In this document: positions 24,938-33,623 of the stretch, one piece after another | How positions within the stretch are numbered: the first letter of the stretch is position 1 | Layout: each line of letters starts with the position of its first letter | Source: Nitrososphaerales archaeon | GTDB lineage: Archaea; Thermoproteota; Nitrososphaeria; Nitrososphaerales; CADDZS01 | Length of the DNA: 42,797 nucleotides | Assembly: GCA_030041355.1 (NCBI GenBank) | Contig: JASHNZ010000035.1 | Coordinates: forward strand, 1-42,797 | Direction: 5' to 3' | Position numbers and translations under genes: made by a program | The notes under the pieces: generated by a model | The model's input: the letters and a program-made list of their open reading frames with translations, nothing else | Database searches by the model: none | Told to the model about the DNA's origin: nothing

Positions 24938-25696
24938 ATGACCTCTCACAAGAGTATCGCATTTATCGCGTTGTTATTGGTAACTCTATTTTTGATAAGT
25001 GGAGTCGCTACTATACAGGCAAGTTTTGCGCAGGCGCAACCTAACGGGGGTTCAGCTGTTCCAACCGTCACGTACTTTACTGCGAGGTGGGGTTGTGGGA
25101 GGCCTAACGGCACAGGACTACCCAGCTGTGGGCTAGGATATGAGCACAGGACTACCCCCAGTTTCAGCGGGAGTGGTTTTGACATGAACATTCCGGGCAG
25201 TTTTGCATCCAGTCAACTGATTGAGGAAAACGGGTCTGTATACGACGTCCTAACTAATAACAACGACCAGTCCGGACTCGAGCTAGGTTTTGTGCAATAC
25301 AATATTGGCACAGTTAGTTCGATCAATAACATCACCATAAGCGGTTCAGGAGATTATACGGTGAAACTGTGGTTTGACGTAACAGGCTCGGGTTATGGAG
25401 TTTGGAACTCTAGTAGCCAAAGAGTCAGCATGGGCAACGACACATATGCAATTGACCAGGCGAATCGTAACCATGGTCCAAAGTTCATTGATTCATCCAC
25501 GCCTTTGTTGCTCACATTCGTTGACGGCGATAGATGCAGCAACGTGTACCAGGGTTACTGTGTCTTTACGCTGGGTCAGCTTCAATCGGTGTGGAAGGGC
25601 ATCGGTCTGGATCCTGAAGTAGCCTTCCTTATTGTGCTCGACTCGACTCGCACAGGAACAATATCGTTCATGATCAACTCTGTAACCTTGAACTAG
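24938..25696 (+). CDS. Secreted beta-rich hypothetical protein
   Basis: A 252-residue protein. An N-terminal Sec-type signal peptide (IAFIALLLVTLFLISGVATI) is followed by a Pro/Gly/Asn-rich mature domain with alternating beta strands (for example INNITISGSGDYTVKLWFDV, about 130-149). Six Cys in the mature part could form disulfides. Several N-x-S/T sites occur. It resembles a jelly-roll or carbohydrate-binding type of domain, but no family was recognised. TTTTATC at 24889-24895, about 43 bases upstream, could be its TATA box. Confidence 0.65.
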   Translation: MTSHKSIAFIALLLVTLFLISGVATIQASFAQAQPNGGSAVPTVTYFTARWGCGRPNGTGLPSCGLGYEHRTTPSFSGSGFDMNIPGSFASSQLIEENGSVYDVLTNNNDQSGLELGFVQYNIGTVSSINNITISGSGDYTVKLWFDVTGSGYGVWNSSSQRVSMGNDTYAIDQANRNHGPKFIDSSTPLLLTFVDGDRCSNVYQGYCVFTLGQLQSVWKGIGLDPEVAFLIVLDSTRTGTISFMINSVTLN

Positions 25697-25777
25697 CAAG
25701 GTTTGACCAGAGATCGAAGAATGGAACTCTAACCACTTCTTCTGTTCGCAAGTACCAGGGAACGTTCGCTAGAATAG

Positions 25778-26287
25778 CCCTGGAGGATCAATAGAGCACT
25801 TGAGCTTCTTCAAGAGATTTCGGGAATCGAGTCGTCGCTCATCGTGGTTTCAATCTTTGCAACGATCATAATCATTGGTGCCCTAATATATTTGTAATGT
25901 GGAAAGGCAGCAAGCAACGGTCAATTTACCTCAGCATCTACAACCACGACGTCCTCAATCTCGTTGCAATTCCCTCCTCCTTCCAGCACTACGACCAACC
26001 CTGGCAACGGAGGCCTGAATAGCGCTACTTTGAGTACGACGGTTGATCATCAATCTTCGTCTTCAACCATATCATGTGACTGCACTTCGGCTGTGATTAC
26101 TACGACCACAACTACTTCGCCCTCTACCTCGGCGATCTCTACGTCAAGCAGCTGCGGAAGCGATTGTGTCGTAACACCAGAGTTTCCTCTCGGATCGCTG
26201 ACTATGTTCGCAGCTGTCGCAGGGGCATTTCTTGCCTATGGATTTGTTTGTGCGAAAAGAGCACCTAAGGGCACGGCAGCCAATTGA
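25778..26287 (+). pseudogene. Surface protein split by an in-frame stop, PEFP-type C-terminal anchor
   Basis: One reading frame runs from 25778 through a hydrophobic segment (SLIVVSIFATIIIIGALIYL), meets TAA at 25895-25897, and continues open in the same frame to TGA at 26285-26287. The second part has a long Ser/Thr-rich linker and then VTPEFPLGSLTMFAAVAGAF plus a basic tail, the PEFP-type membrane anchor of archaeal surface proteins. The whole looks like a short anchored protein (compare the start of the 6685-7839 gene) broken by a nonsense codon. No ATG lies upstream in frame. A shorter functional product from TTG at 25964 would lack any export signal. Confidence 0.55.
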
Positions 26288-26489
26288 AAGCGAAACATTC
26301 CCCCCAGCCATGAGGTGGGGTCGCGTCGCTTCTTCGCTGCCATTCTTCTTTCCTCTACAAAGGTAACAAAGACAGCTGTCACTAGGTATGTTACAAAATG
26401 ATCTGACAACCTTTATCCTTGCCCCTGTTATCCTCTTGCTCTCAAATAAAGAGCCGTATGCACTAAACGATTAACAAAATAAAATATTT

Positions 26490-26639
26490 CTATTTTTGCA
26501 GCCTGTGAAACTTTAGTAGATGTATCTCGTACGACTTTTCTTCCGCTTCCGACAAGTCTTTCTTGCTCTTCACCGAATTGCAAAGAGGGCAAGAAAAAGC
26601 TCTATGCCTGATTTGTTTCGAGAATTCAGCGGAGTTCAA
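26490..26639 (-). CDS. 49-residue C2H2-like zinc-finger protein
   Basis: TTG at 26639 to TAG at 26490 encodes 49 residues with one finger: FSCPLC (CxxC at about 16-19), a charged 19-residue loop, then IHLLKFH (H-x4-H). The CxxC...HxxxxH layout matches small archaeal C2H2 proteins, with a loop longer than the usual 12. The N terminus (NSAEFSKQIRHRA) is basic. It may bind DNA. It is one of two very small zinc-binding genes on the minus strand in a 1.2-kb stretch (26288-27496) that has no larger gene. Confidence 0.45.
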   Translation of the reverse strand: MNSAEFSKQIRHRAFSCPLCNSVKSKKDLSEAEEKSYEIHLLKFHRLQK

Positions 26640-27049
26640 TTCATAAATCGACTAATCCTGAGTACGGATCTCGAAACCTAATGCAGGATCCAGGAAAATA
26701 AAAGACTTTGGAAGTTAGGAAAAGTCGCAAAATCCCACTATGCGAATTGACCAAACAAACTTTTGATAATATTCATTCCCCCCTCGAATCGTTTGCTGAT
26801 TTTTCCAGTTCATTTTTGCTCCGGGATTTTTTCTCGTACGGAACTTGGGATCGGAGAAAGTCTCTCTCGACTTATCAACAATTTAAATCAAGCAATCAAA
26901 TAATTGAAGGCTAAAGGATGATCAGGAAACCGTAGGGTTAACGATGTGAAGCTACAAATTTTCCTCAATGAATGGAGCTCTGTCTAGATCATTCAACTAT
27001 TTGAAGGAAATAAGTAATTGTTGCGGGCAATTCTGTGGTGCGCTATTTT

Positions 27050-27139
27050 TCATTTCTTGTATAGCTTCAATCGAAACCTTGTGCAGAGTAAACAAAAACC
27101 CTCTTCAGTCAACCGCTTGCCGCATTTCGCACAATTCAC
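27050..27139 (-). CDS. 29-residue microprotein with two Cys pairs
   Basis: GTG at 27139 to TGA at 27050 encodes 29 residues: NCAKCGKRLTEEGFCLLC (CxxC-x9-CxxC) and then a basic tail (TRFRLKLYKK). An excellent Shine-Dalgarno (GAGGAGA, about 7 bases ahead of the GTG) and a TATA-like AAGTATAATC about 35-45 bases ahead support expression. The layout resembles half of the zinc-finger protein at 27830-28117, which has CKDCRKYL...CKRC followed by a basic stretch. It probably binds one zinc ion and nucleic acid or a protein partner. Confidence 0.6.
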   Translation of the reverse strand: MNCAKCGKRLTEEGFCLLCTRFRLKLYKK

Positions 27140-27496
27140 TAGCTTGTCTCCTCGGAATCACTTAGCCACTGATTATACTTGAAGGTTCAGCGCAAATATT
27201 CAAGCAAGTCCATTATTTCTTCTGCAAAACGGCATGTTGTACGTTCCGCGAGGCATGACTCTGAAATCGCAACAGTTCATCTGCCATAATTTGAATTGCC
27301 AAAATTTGTGTTTTCATTTTGCCAGTCTTGCACTGACTTTTCAAAATGGATTCATTTATTGATTGGAGCTTAAAGGCTACGAAATACCCCTTCAATTTTT
27401 TTACGGACATTAACTAGCCCTTGGGCCTGGGAAGCTGGATTTCAAATTCACAAGTCTATTATTTGTGTTGACAAGGGAGGGAGATTGAACTTCGAT

Positions 27497-27637
27497 ATGT
27501 CCCACAACAAAAATAGATCGTATACCTGCACACTCGTAATTGATGTTGAAGCCCCAAGCAAGAAAAGAGCTGCCGAGCAGCTTCTGCAAGAAATCGAAGA
27601 GGGCTGGATCCTGCCGGAAGATATCTCAGTCAGTTAA
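27497..27637 (+). CDS. 46-residue hypothetical protein
   Basis: ATG at 27497 to TAA at 27635-27637 gives 46 residues: a strand (RSYTCTLVIDVEA), an amphipathic helix (SKKRAAEQLLQEIEEG) and an acidic end (WILPEDISVS). The alpha/beta layout and ordinary composition look like a real small protein. AAGGGAGGGAGA, a purine-rich ribosome-binding stretch, lies about 20 bases ahead. The family was not recognised. Confidence 0.5.
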   Translation: MSHNKNRSYTCTLVIDVEAPSKKRAAEQLLQEIEEGWILPEDISVS

Positions 27638-27829
27638 GAATTTGCGCGATCCAAAAAGAAGCTAGCGTGAATACCGGTCGAAAAGAATTGGCATCCTAGG
27701 GATTTGAATGAAATATTTTCCAGCGGCGAATTTGAAGCTGGAACATTCTGTAATGCCAATCCTTCTTAAAATGGATTGTGAACTTTGCATTTCCACGACA
27801 AATGCACATCGCCGTTGATGAGCAGGTCA

Positions 27830-28117
27830 ATGACCAAGCCAAATTTCAGAGAGCTGACCAAGCACATCGGTTCGAATCGGACTGATCGATACTCGGGAAA
27901 GCTCGACTCTGGGCGACCAGCAAGTCTCAGAAAGCAACTTCTCTCCCAAGGCGTGTTATGCAAGGATTGCCGGAAATATCTCGCGCGTGCCCACTACTCT
28001 GTGTGCAAACGATGCTACAACAAACGCGTCCGAAGATTTCTAAAAGCGGGCGGAATCTATGTCTTGACTCCTAAAATGCAAAGGCAGCTGGAGCGAGAGC
28101 TCCGTACATATAGCTAG
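27830..28117 (+). CDS. Basic zinc-finger protein (95 aa)
   Basis: The frame is open from a TTG at 27785, but ATG at 27830 has GAGCAGG before it. The product is strongly basic with one zinc site: LCKDCRKYL ... SVCKRCYNKRVRRFLK (CxxC-x11-CxxC). A helical, charged C terminus follows (MQRQLERELRTY). This is similar in plan to the 29-residue protein at 27050-27139. A nucleic-acid-binding role is likely but not proven. It is convergent with the DUF5752-like gene, 10 bases apart. Confidence 0.6.
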   Translation: MTKPNFRELTKHIGSNRTDRYSGKLDSGRPASLRKQLLSQGVLCKDCRKYLARAHYSVCKRCYNKRVRRFLKAGGIYVLTPKMQRQLERELRTYS

Positions 28118-28127
28118 AGCTAAAACA

Positions 28128-28493
28128 TCATTGAAATTTTTGGAGCCTGGCTAGCCTAGCCCCGACAAAGGAAATTAGGGAATTTCGCAGATTCTCCCCT
28201 TGCTTGGTCCTACACGAGTAAGCTTGTCTGGCGAGCGTTGCATCACCAAGCGTAGTCAAGAACCAATTTTCGAAGTCGCCGTGTTCGGCATGAAATTGAA
28301 TTGATACGATATCTATCGTGCTCAGTTTTTCCAAGAATTCGCCAAGGCTCCTTGCCTTCACATCAAGATAGTATCCGATTTTCTTGTAAAAATAAAACGC
28401 ATTTTCATCAGGCACAGTGCGTAGAATCCTTGCAATGATCGGGAATGCTGCCGCTTCTTCAGTTCCTACGTTATTGTCGACCGCCAATATCAT
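28128..28493 (-). CDS. DUF5752-like protein (121 aa)
   Basis: A 121-residue soluble protein. The sequence FYFYKKIGYYLDVKARSLGEF (about 33-53), then STIDIVSIQFHAEHGDFENWF and TTLGDATLARQA match the pattern of the DUF5752 family (S-I-x-F-H-x-x-x-G-D-F-x-x-W, L-G-D-x-x-L-A), whose role is unknown. In other genomes these domains are also found joined to glycosyl-transfer or sugar-phosphate enzymes; none is beside it here. A Shine-Dalgarno-like TGGAGTG precedes the ATG. Confidence 0.6.
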   Translation of the reverse strand: MILAVDNNVGTEEAAAFPIIARILRTVPDENAFYFYKKIGYYLDVKARSLGEFLEKLSTIDIVSIQFHAEHGDFENWFLTTLGDATLARQAYSCRTKQGENLRNSLISFVGARLARLQKFQ

Positions 28494-28625
28494 TCACACT
28501 CCACTGATCTGATTCATCGAGAAAAAAGCGTTTGTATTCAAGCAAATCCAGCGAATCCAACCCGTTTCGCTTGTAAAGTAATCAAACGCGTGTCTGAGGG
28601 CGCCAACTGAACCAAACCAAAAATG

Positions 28626-29045
28626 TCATGCTTGGATCTGGTTTTGCGATAACGCGCTCCTCACTTGGGCGCGTTTCAACAATGCAGGTGAAGGATAAGG
28701 AACATCGAGCGTCCCCGCGAGCATGAAAATTACAGAGTATACCTGTTGGTAGATTCTTGTGAAGACCTGAGGCACATTCGTCTGCGGGTCAGCAGAGAGA
28801 ATTTTCTCAATTTCGCCCGAGTCACCAGTAATTGCCGCAACTCCCTCGACCGTGAATTTTGCGATTGCAGGTTCTGTATCCATCACCATTTGAAAATTCA
28901 GCTTGACTGATTCAGGGCCGCGTTCGGCTTCATCCATGTTGACGGCGAAGTTGAATACAACCGGAGTATTGTGGTTTGCGTTTTCATCACTCTTAAGCGA
29001 GGTAACATTTCTAATTTTGGTTACAACTTCTACGGGCTGTGGCAT
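28626..29045 (-). CDS. Conserved-looking hypothetical protein, SecB-like layout
   Basis: A 139-residue protein, mostly beta at first (VVFNFAVNMDEAERGPESVKL, then EPAIAKFTVEGVAAITGD), with a C-terminal helix (VPQVFTRIYQQVYSVIFMLAG) and a proline-rich end (LDVPYPSPALL). A four-strand sheet plus a long helix and a PxPSPxLL-type end recalls SecB-like chaperones, but the resemblance is only in layout. It is divergent from the AAA+ gene across about 220 bases, so it may be controlled together with the AAA+/VWA operon. Confidence 0.55.
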   Translation of the reverse strand: MPQPVEVVTKIRNVTSLKSDENANHNTPVVFNFAVNMDEAERGPESVKLNFQMVMDTEPAIAKFTVEGVAAITGDSGEIEKILSADPQTNVPQVFTRIYQQVYSVIFMLAGTLDVPYPSPALLKRAQVRSALSQNQIQA

Positions 29046-29266
29046 TCTTTCGTCTGATCACTCCGCGAGCTCTTTTTCTTTTTCCTAAACTGCAATTATT
29101 TGGTATGCGTTACATCTCGGCCACACTTTGGTCAAGATTATCTCAATGGTGCGCACTGCATGTCTTAAATAATAGAAAACCTATCTAAAGACTTGCGGAT
29201 TCCTACTACTAAGCGCTAGTCCACAATTACTAAAGAAGAAACTCGTGCTTATTTGTGCTTGCGGGC

Positions 29267-30436
29267 ATGACATCTTCATCTCAGCGTTCAACGCCTGAGC
29301 GCCCGAAAGAACGAACAGTTCTCACTTCAGAAGGCGCAGGCATTAAACTAAACATTACGATTTCGAAATCAAAACTAGCGGAAAGGCCCGAGCTTTTTGA
29401 GAGGTATAGTGTTGAGACCTATGACCTATCTCAGGGACAAGTATTTTCCGATAAATTCAGGGCGTTGATCCCTAAAGGAACGCCCGAGTATGTGGATCGG
29501 GGAGAGAAATATGTCGAGAGAATAATTCGCGCCTTGTACCACTTCAAGCAGTGTGCACTAATTGGTCCTTCAGGAACAGGAAAGACGCACATCGTTTATC
29601 TTGTCGCAGAAATTGCTGGTTTGCCTTTATGGGAAATAAACTGCGGTCTGCAAACTTCTGCTTACGATCTTTTTGGGAGATATGTTGGTTTAGGGAAGGA
29701 AAATTGGATCGATGGGCAAATTGTTTCTTGGTGCAGAAACGGCGGGATCCTGTACCTTGATGAAGCAAACATGATGAAGCAGGACGTTGCGACGAGGCTG
29801 AACCCAGTTCTTGATACGAGAGGCCACCTCGTACTTACCGAGAAAGATAATGAGATCATACCTAGAAACCCCGCAGGATACGTAGCCATCAGCATGAACC
29901 CTTACTCAGCGGAATTTGCTGGAACAAAGCCTCTCAATGCCGCATTCCGACGTCGAATGTCAGTTTGGATCGATTTTGATTATCTGAGCGTTGGAAACAA
30001 GATTTCCCAAGACGAGATTAATCTTGTACAAAAGAAAGGTCGAGTGACCCCGGAGGTCGCAACGGGAATTGTGCGTATAGGCGCCGAGCTAAGACGCCAG
30101 TACAAGGCAAACGAGATCCCCTATGGTCCTTCAGTAGGCGATCTGGTAAACTGGGCAACGCTATCAGCCGACGGAGTGACCCCGCAAAACGCGGCTGAAG
30201 AGACTATAATCGCCATGACTTCAGACAACCTCGAGATCCAAGATACTGTTCGACGCGTAGTCAACATGGTTTTCTCGAATTCTTCAGATTCACAATCTCC
30301 AGACAACAATATCTCGTTAGACTCGTCACAGAAAGAAAATTCTTCCGAAGAAGATTCCGAAGCTGTTACCAACACGCAAAGCAGAGCGACAAGCGGGTTC
30401 GGGCAGGATGAAGAGTACAAGAGTGAAGATTACTAG
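29267..30436 (+). CDS. MoxR/NorQ/CbbQ-type AAA+ ATPase
   Basis: About 390 residues (GTG at 29255 is an alternative start). AAA+ motifs: Walker A GPSGTGKT (104-111 counted from the GTG), Walker B ILYLDEANM (165-173), sensor Asn in AISMNPYSAEFAG (211-223), and Arg fingers in FRRRM (231-235). A polar, Ser/Glu-rich tail (about 335-393) is probably disordered. This class works with VWA-domain partners to remodel or activate other proteins, often for metal or cofactor insertion. The partner is encoded 24 bases downstream. The client cannot be named from this window: no Rubisco, NO reductase or dehydrogenase gene is present. Confidence 0.85.
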   Translation: MTSSSQRSTPERPKERTVLTSEGAGIKLNITISKSKLAERPELFERYSVETYDLSQGQVFSDKFRALIPKGTPEYVDRGEKYVERIIRALYHFKQCALIGPSGTGKTHIVYLVAEIAGLPLWEINCGLQTSAYDLFGRYVGLGKENWIDGQIVSWCRNGGILYLDEANMMKQDVATRLNPVLDTRGHLVLTEKDNEIIPRNPAGYVAISMNPYSAEFAGTKPLNAAFRRRMSVWIDFDYLSVGNKISQDEINLVQKKGRVTPEVATGIVRIGAELRRQYKANEIPYGPSVGDLVNWATLSADGVTPQNAAEETIIAMTSDNLEIQDTVRRVVNMVFSNSSDSQSPDNNISLDSSQKENSSEEDSEAVTNTQSRATSGFGQDEEYKSEDY

Positions 30437-30460
30437 TGGAAAACCCATGGTAATAATTTC

Positions 30461-32218
30461 TTGAATCCTGTCGATTTTGCTTGGGCTGCAGTACAAAGCA
30501 TAGTTCAGAAAAGCCCAAAGGATATCAAAGTTATAGTTGATGGTACGGAATATCCTCACTTGGAGAGAGACTCTGTCGGCTACGTTATTCACCTAAGCGG
30601 ACCGAAAAGAGTTCGTGAGGGTTTGCTTAGTCTTCACGGCCTGTTCTTTGATAATGACAACGAAGGAAAAGCTTCACTCTGGAGAATGTACAGGGCCTCC
30701 CTTTATCATCTGAGCTTGCACGCGGCGATTACGGATTATTCGATCTATCAGGACTTTGCAATCTCCTATAACGCAAACAACGCAATGTTTGCCATTTCTA
30801 TGGCCGAAGACTTTGCGATTCGAGGCTTTGGAAGAGTGATGTGGCCTGGCCTACTTCTCGATGAAGCCCACGCTAATTATCTTACTTCCCTTAGATTCCG
30901 CAATGTTCTTCTTCTTTCGGATGAAAAAGAGATTTCCGATCTCGTCGCGGCAAACCTTCTTTCTTATCAGATGACTGGCAAACCAATTGCAAGAGTGCTA
31001 GTGGAGGATCTGGATAAAGAAATTGAGATGGTGCACGCATCGCTGGCGAAATACAGCTCTGAAATATCAAGGATCTATGGAATCGGCGTAGGCAACAAAA
31101 CACGAGAGTTAGAGCTGGAAGCTCTTCCAAGGCTGAAACTTGCAGCCGCGGAGATGGTAGTCCGATTATTTGAGGACAAGAATCTGTACCTTTCAAACGT
31201 TCATGCTTTGCCCTACGCAGACGCTCACGGAAAGAATCTTTTTTTCGGCGATACCTTGATTGCACTAGATCCTGAAAGCAAAACAACGGCTATGCAAGAT
31301 GCGCTCGCAGAGCTTTCGATTACGGCTCCCGGGAACAAGATACGCGCAGAGGAGTCAACGCTTCAAGCCGAAGGAAATGCCACACTCGGTGACTGGGAGT
31401 ACTCAATGATACAAAAACAAAGATTGATCGACCTGTATAAAGCTCTGGACCCGAAAACTCATTTTGAGGAGTTCGCCTTTCCTGTTGAGGACTATGCGGA
31501 ATTTGTTCGAACGAGAAGCCGGCTGATAGGGCCGATCCGCAGAGTGTTGGATCAACTTCGAATCGTAAGAAATGTGGCCGACGACATTGACATGAAAGAA
31601 TCTGGGTACGTCGATGTTCCTATCGCAATTCAGGTCATCGCATCAAAAAGCGACAGGCGGGATGTTTTCATACAGGAAGAGACCGAGAAGAAAAGCGAAG
31701 CCTGGGGTATACTGATAGACTCTTCGAAGAGCTTAGAAACTCTCAAAGGCCAAGTCAGGGACATTGCAGTATGCCTTTCCGAGGTAGCCCGCGACCTCAT
31801 ACCAGACCAAAGTTCATGGGCTGTGTACTCCTTTAATGAAAGGATGTATATCATAAAGGACTTTTCCGAGATTTATGGCAGTCAGGCGAAAAGCCGGATA
31901 GGAGGGCTCGGGAATGGAGTCAAAACATACCTCCCAGACGCTGTTCGGATTGCTTCGAAACGATTGGCAAAGAGTCACGAACAGCTCAAAGTCTTGCTCG
32001 TGGCGTCAGACGGCTTTCCACTGGGCTACGAAGGAATAGACAAAGACCTCGTTCAAGCGATTGAAACAGCAAATCATGCAGGCATAGAACTCATAGGACT
32101 TGGAGTGGGTAGTTCTCTAATATCGAAATATTTCAGATCGAACTGCCTTATCGAGGGCCCATTTGATCTTATGAATCACTTTGTAAAGACCTATGTGGAA
32201 CTCTCGAGTTCAAACTAA
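30461..32218 (+). CDS. NorD/CbbO-like protein with C-terminal VWA domain
   Basis: A 585-residue protein, TTG start. The N-terminal 400 residues are helical and not recognised beyond a NorD-like arrangement. The VWA domain (about 413-585) has a complete metal site: DSSKS (Asp420, Ser422, Ser424), Thr489 in KTYLPDAV, and Asp517 in VASDGFP, followed by GIDKDLVQAI and GIELIGLGVGS. It forms a chaperone-like pair with the AAA+ protein just upstream. Its stop overlaps, by three bases, the stop of the convergent gene at 32215. Confidence 0.8.
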   Translation: MNPVDFAWAAVQSIVQKSPKDIKVIVDGTEYPHLERDSVGYVIHLSGPKRVREGLLSLHGLFFDNDNEGKASLWRMYRASLYHLSLHAAITDYSIYQDFAISYNANNAMFAISMAEDFAIRGFGRVMWPGLLLDEAHANYLTSLRFRNVLLLSDEKEISDLVAANLLSYQMTGKPIARVLVEDLDKEIEMVHASLAKYSSEISRIYGIGVGNKTRELELEALPRLKLAAAEMVVRLFEDKNLYLSNVHALPYADAHGKNLFFGDTLIALDPESKTTAMQDALAELSITAPGNKIRAEESTLQAEGNATLGDWEYSMIQKQRLIDLYKALDPKTHFEEFAFPVEDYAEFVRTRSRLIGPIRRVLDQLRIVRNVADDIDMKESGYVDVPIAIQVIASKSDRRDVFIQEETEKKSEAWGILIDSSKSLETLKGQVRDIAVCLSEVARDLIPDQSSWAVYSFNERMYIIKDFSEIYGSQAKSRIGGLGNGVKTYLPDAVRIASKRLAKSHEQLKVLLVASDGFPLGYEGIDKDLVQAIETANHAGIELIGLGVGSSLISKYFRSNCLIEGPFDLMNHFVKTYVELSSSN

Positions 32219-32799
32219 GCCAGAACTTGTATGTCAAATTGTTCTGAGTACCTGAACTTTTTGACAGCTTTGGAAACCTCATATGATGGAATTATCTGTC
32301 TAGGAACTCCGTCTCTGAACATCACGACGATTCTCTGATTTGGCTTGAAACCTTGCGCAGGAAGGTTGCTTATGAGTTTGCGTACTTTCTCGAGAGAGGC
32401 AAGCCTGGCCTTCAAAGATTCAATTATCTTGAAGAGAGCTTCGGTTTGTTTCTGCGCCGTCGAGCTCGCACTCCCAGTTGCGACTTTCAGATTCGTTTCG
32501 TCAGCCTCCAAAACAAGCCATCCCTCCTCACGGCCATCTGCAGAGGGTCTTCGTCTTCTATCTGATTTCGCTTGAGTTTCGCCTTCGTTCGGTGAATTTC
32601 CGGGTTCTGAGTCATCAAAACCCGTCATGCCTTTTCGAGAGTCCGAGCCTCCGGCGCCACGAAGCACTACCCCGAGTCTGTCTTCATATATTGCAATAGC
32701 TTTCGTATGGGCATCTATGTAATCATCGACAGTGCCCAAGAGGTCACTAAAATCTTCGAACGTCACTAGTGAAGGCGACAAATACAGATCTTTATTCAT
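32215..32799 (-). CDS. Hypothetical protein, second of a two-gene unit convergent with the VWA gene
   Basis: A 194-residue cytoplasmic protein. An N-terminal part (about 1-50) with mixed alpha/beta is followed by a charged, low-complexity linker (about 50-90, Asp/Ser/Gly/Arg-rich), a helix probably forming a coiled coil (TEALFKIIESLKARLASLEKVR), and a small C-terminal beta part (RIVVMFRDGVPRQIIP). It was not recognised. Its position next to the AAA+/VWA genes and the parallel layout of the gene upstream suggest they belong together. Confidence 0.55.
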   Translation of the reverse strand: MNKDLYLSPSLVTFEDFSDLLGTVDDYIDAHTKAIAIYEDRLGVVLRGAGGSDSRKGMTGFDDSEPGNSPNEGETQAKSDRRRRPSADGREEGWLVLEADETNLKVATGSASSTAQKQTEALFKIIESLKARLASLEKVRKLISNLPAQGFKPNQRIVVMFRDGVPRQIIPSYEVSKAVKKFRYSEQFDIQVLA

Positions 32800-32868
32800 T
32801 TTACAGTCCCATGTTTTCTTTTTATCAGTTTGAAGTTTTCAGAAATGCTTTCTCCGGGTATTTGGCAT

Positions 32869-33489
32869 TTATCGACCAATTGTTGCTTTCAAAGCATCCT
32901 CTTGGATTTGAGCTGAAGCAGGAGATTCGGCTCCCTGGCGCAATAGATTTGCTTGACTCTTCGAGGAGGGCCTATTTTGTTTTGCTTGAGGGCCTTGATT
33001 TGGAAGCTTTCTAAATTCTCTCGCTATCTTTTCAAGGGATCCGACGCGTCCGGTGATTTTCTGCCGCCTCTCAACTAGGATTTTTTTTGCTTCCGGAATG
33101 ACCTCTGAAAGAATTCTCATTAGAATTTCGGTCGAAAATGTCTCGAGCGGCCTCGAGTTTATCGTCCCATGGCTGTGCATGACGCAAATGATCCCTTGAG
33201 GTGTCAAGACTACGTCTTGAATTGAATTGTCGCTCTTCGACAGAGATGTAGGTTTAATATGAAACGTATTGTTCAATGGTTCAATTAGTTGCTTGAGTTG
33301 TCCAATGACTTCTGTGGCATAAGTTTTCTCCATCTCAGTTAGTTCTGAAATTTGGAGCGATTCCTCAGCCAAGGATTTTATAGAAAGAGCTACATCTGAT
33401 TCCTTAGTTTGGCCTGCCATACTTTGGGATTTTGATGAGGATATTAGCTCCTCTCGTTCCTCTACTTCCTGCTGTGCTTCTGTGGCCAA
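32869..33489 (-). CDS. Hypothetical helical protein, first of the unit convergent with the VWA gene
   Basis: A 206-residue protein. The acidic N terminus is helical (about 1-85), a short beta region has VVLTPQGIICVMHSHGTINS (about 116-135), and a long helix follows (FSTEILMRILSEVIPEAKKI, about 142-161). The last 40 residues are polar and probably disordered. It was not recognised. It sits 69 bases upstream of the gene at 32215 on the same strand. The 33490-33623 gap before the next gene holds no supported feature. Confidence 0.55.
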   Translation of the reverse strand: MATEAQQEVEEREELISSSKSQSMAGQTKESDVALSIKSLAEESLQISELTEMEKTYATEVIGQLKQLIEPLNNTFHIKPTSLSKSDNSIQDVVLTPQGIICVMHSHGTINSRPLETFSTEILMRILSEVIPEAKKILVERRQKITGRVGSLEKIAREFRKLPNQGPQAKQNRPSSKSQANLLRQGAESPASAQIQEDALKATIGR

Positions 33490-33623
33490 TAAGCGTGCGC
33501 AAACACAATTTCGAGCATATCGATATTAGATGTTGTGAATTTGTGCTCCCTAGCTGTGCTCGGGCAATATATGGCATAGGTTAACTTTTGGCCTGAGATT
33601 TCAGTGACAATAGTCTCTACTAC

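Noticed and set aside
26708..27410. Open frames at 26708-26914, 26968-27165 and 27213-27410
   Set aside because: A/T-driven open frames with unnatural composition; the small zinc-finger frames on the minus strand are better supported.
27862..27880. GGTTCGAATC, a tRNA T-loop-like sequence
   Set aside because: No matching T-stem, anticodon arm or acceptor stem around it; it lies inside the zinc-finger gene at 27830.
28500..28625. Short frames just upstream of the DUF5752-like gene
   Set aside because: Two overlapping frames give protein-like pieces of under 45 residues, but neither has a credible start and they cannot both be real.
29255..32218. Gas vesicle locus (GvpN-like ATPase)
   Set aside because: The ATPase motifs fit MoxR/NorQ and the partner is a VWA protein. 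No GvpA-like shell protein or other gvp genes are nearby.
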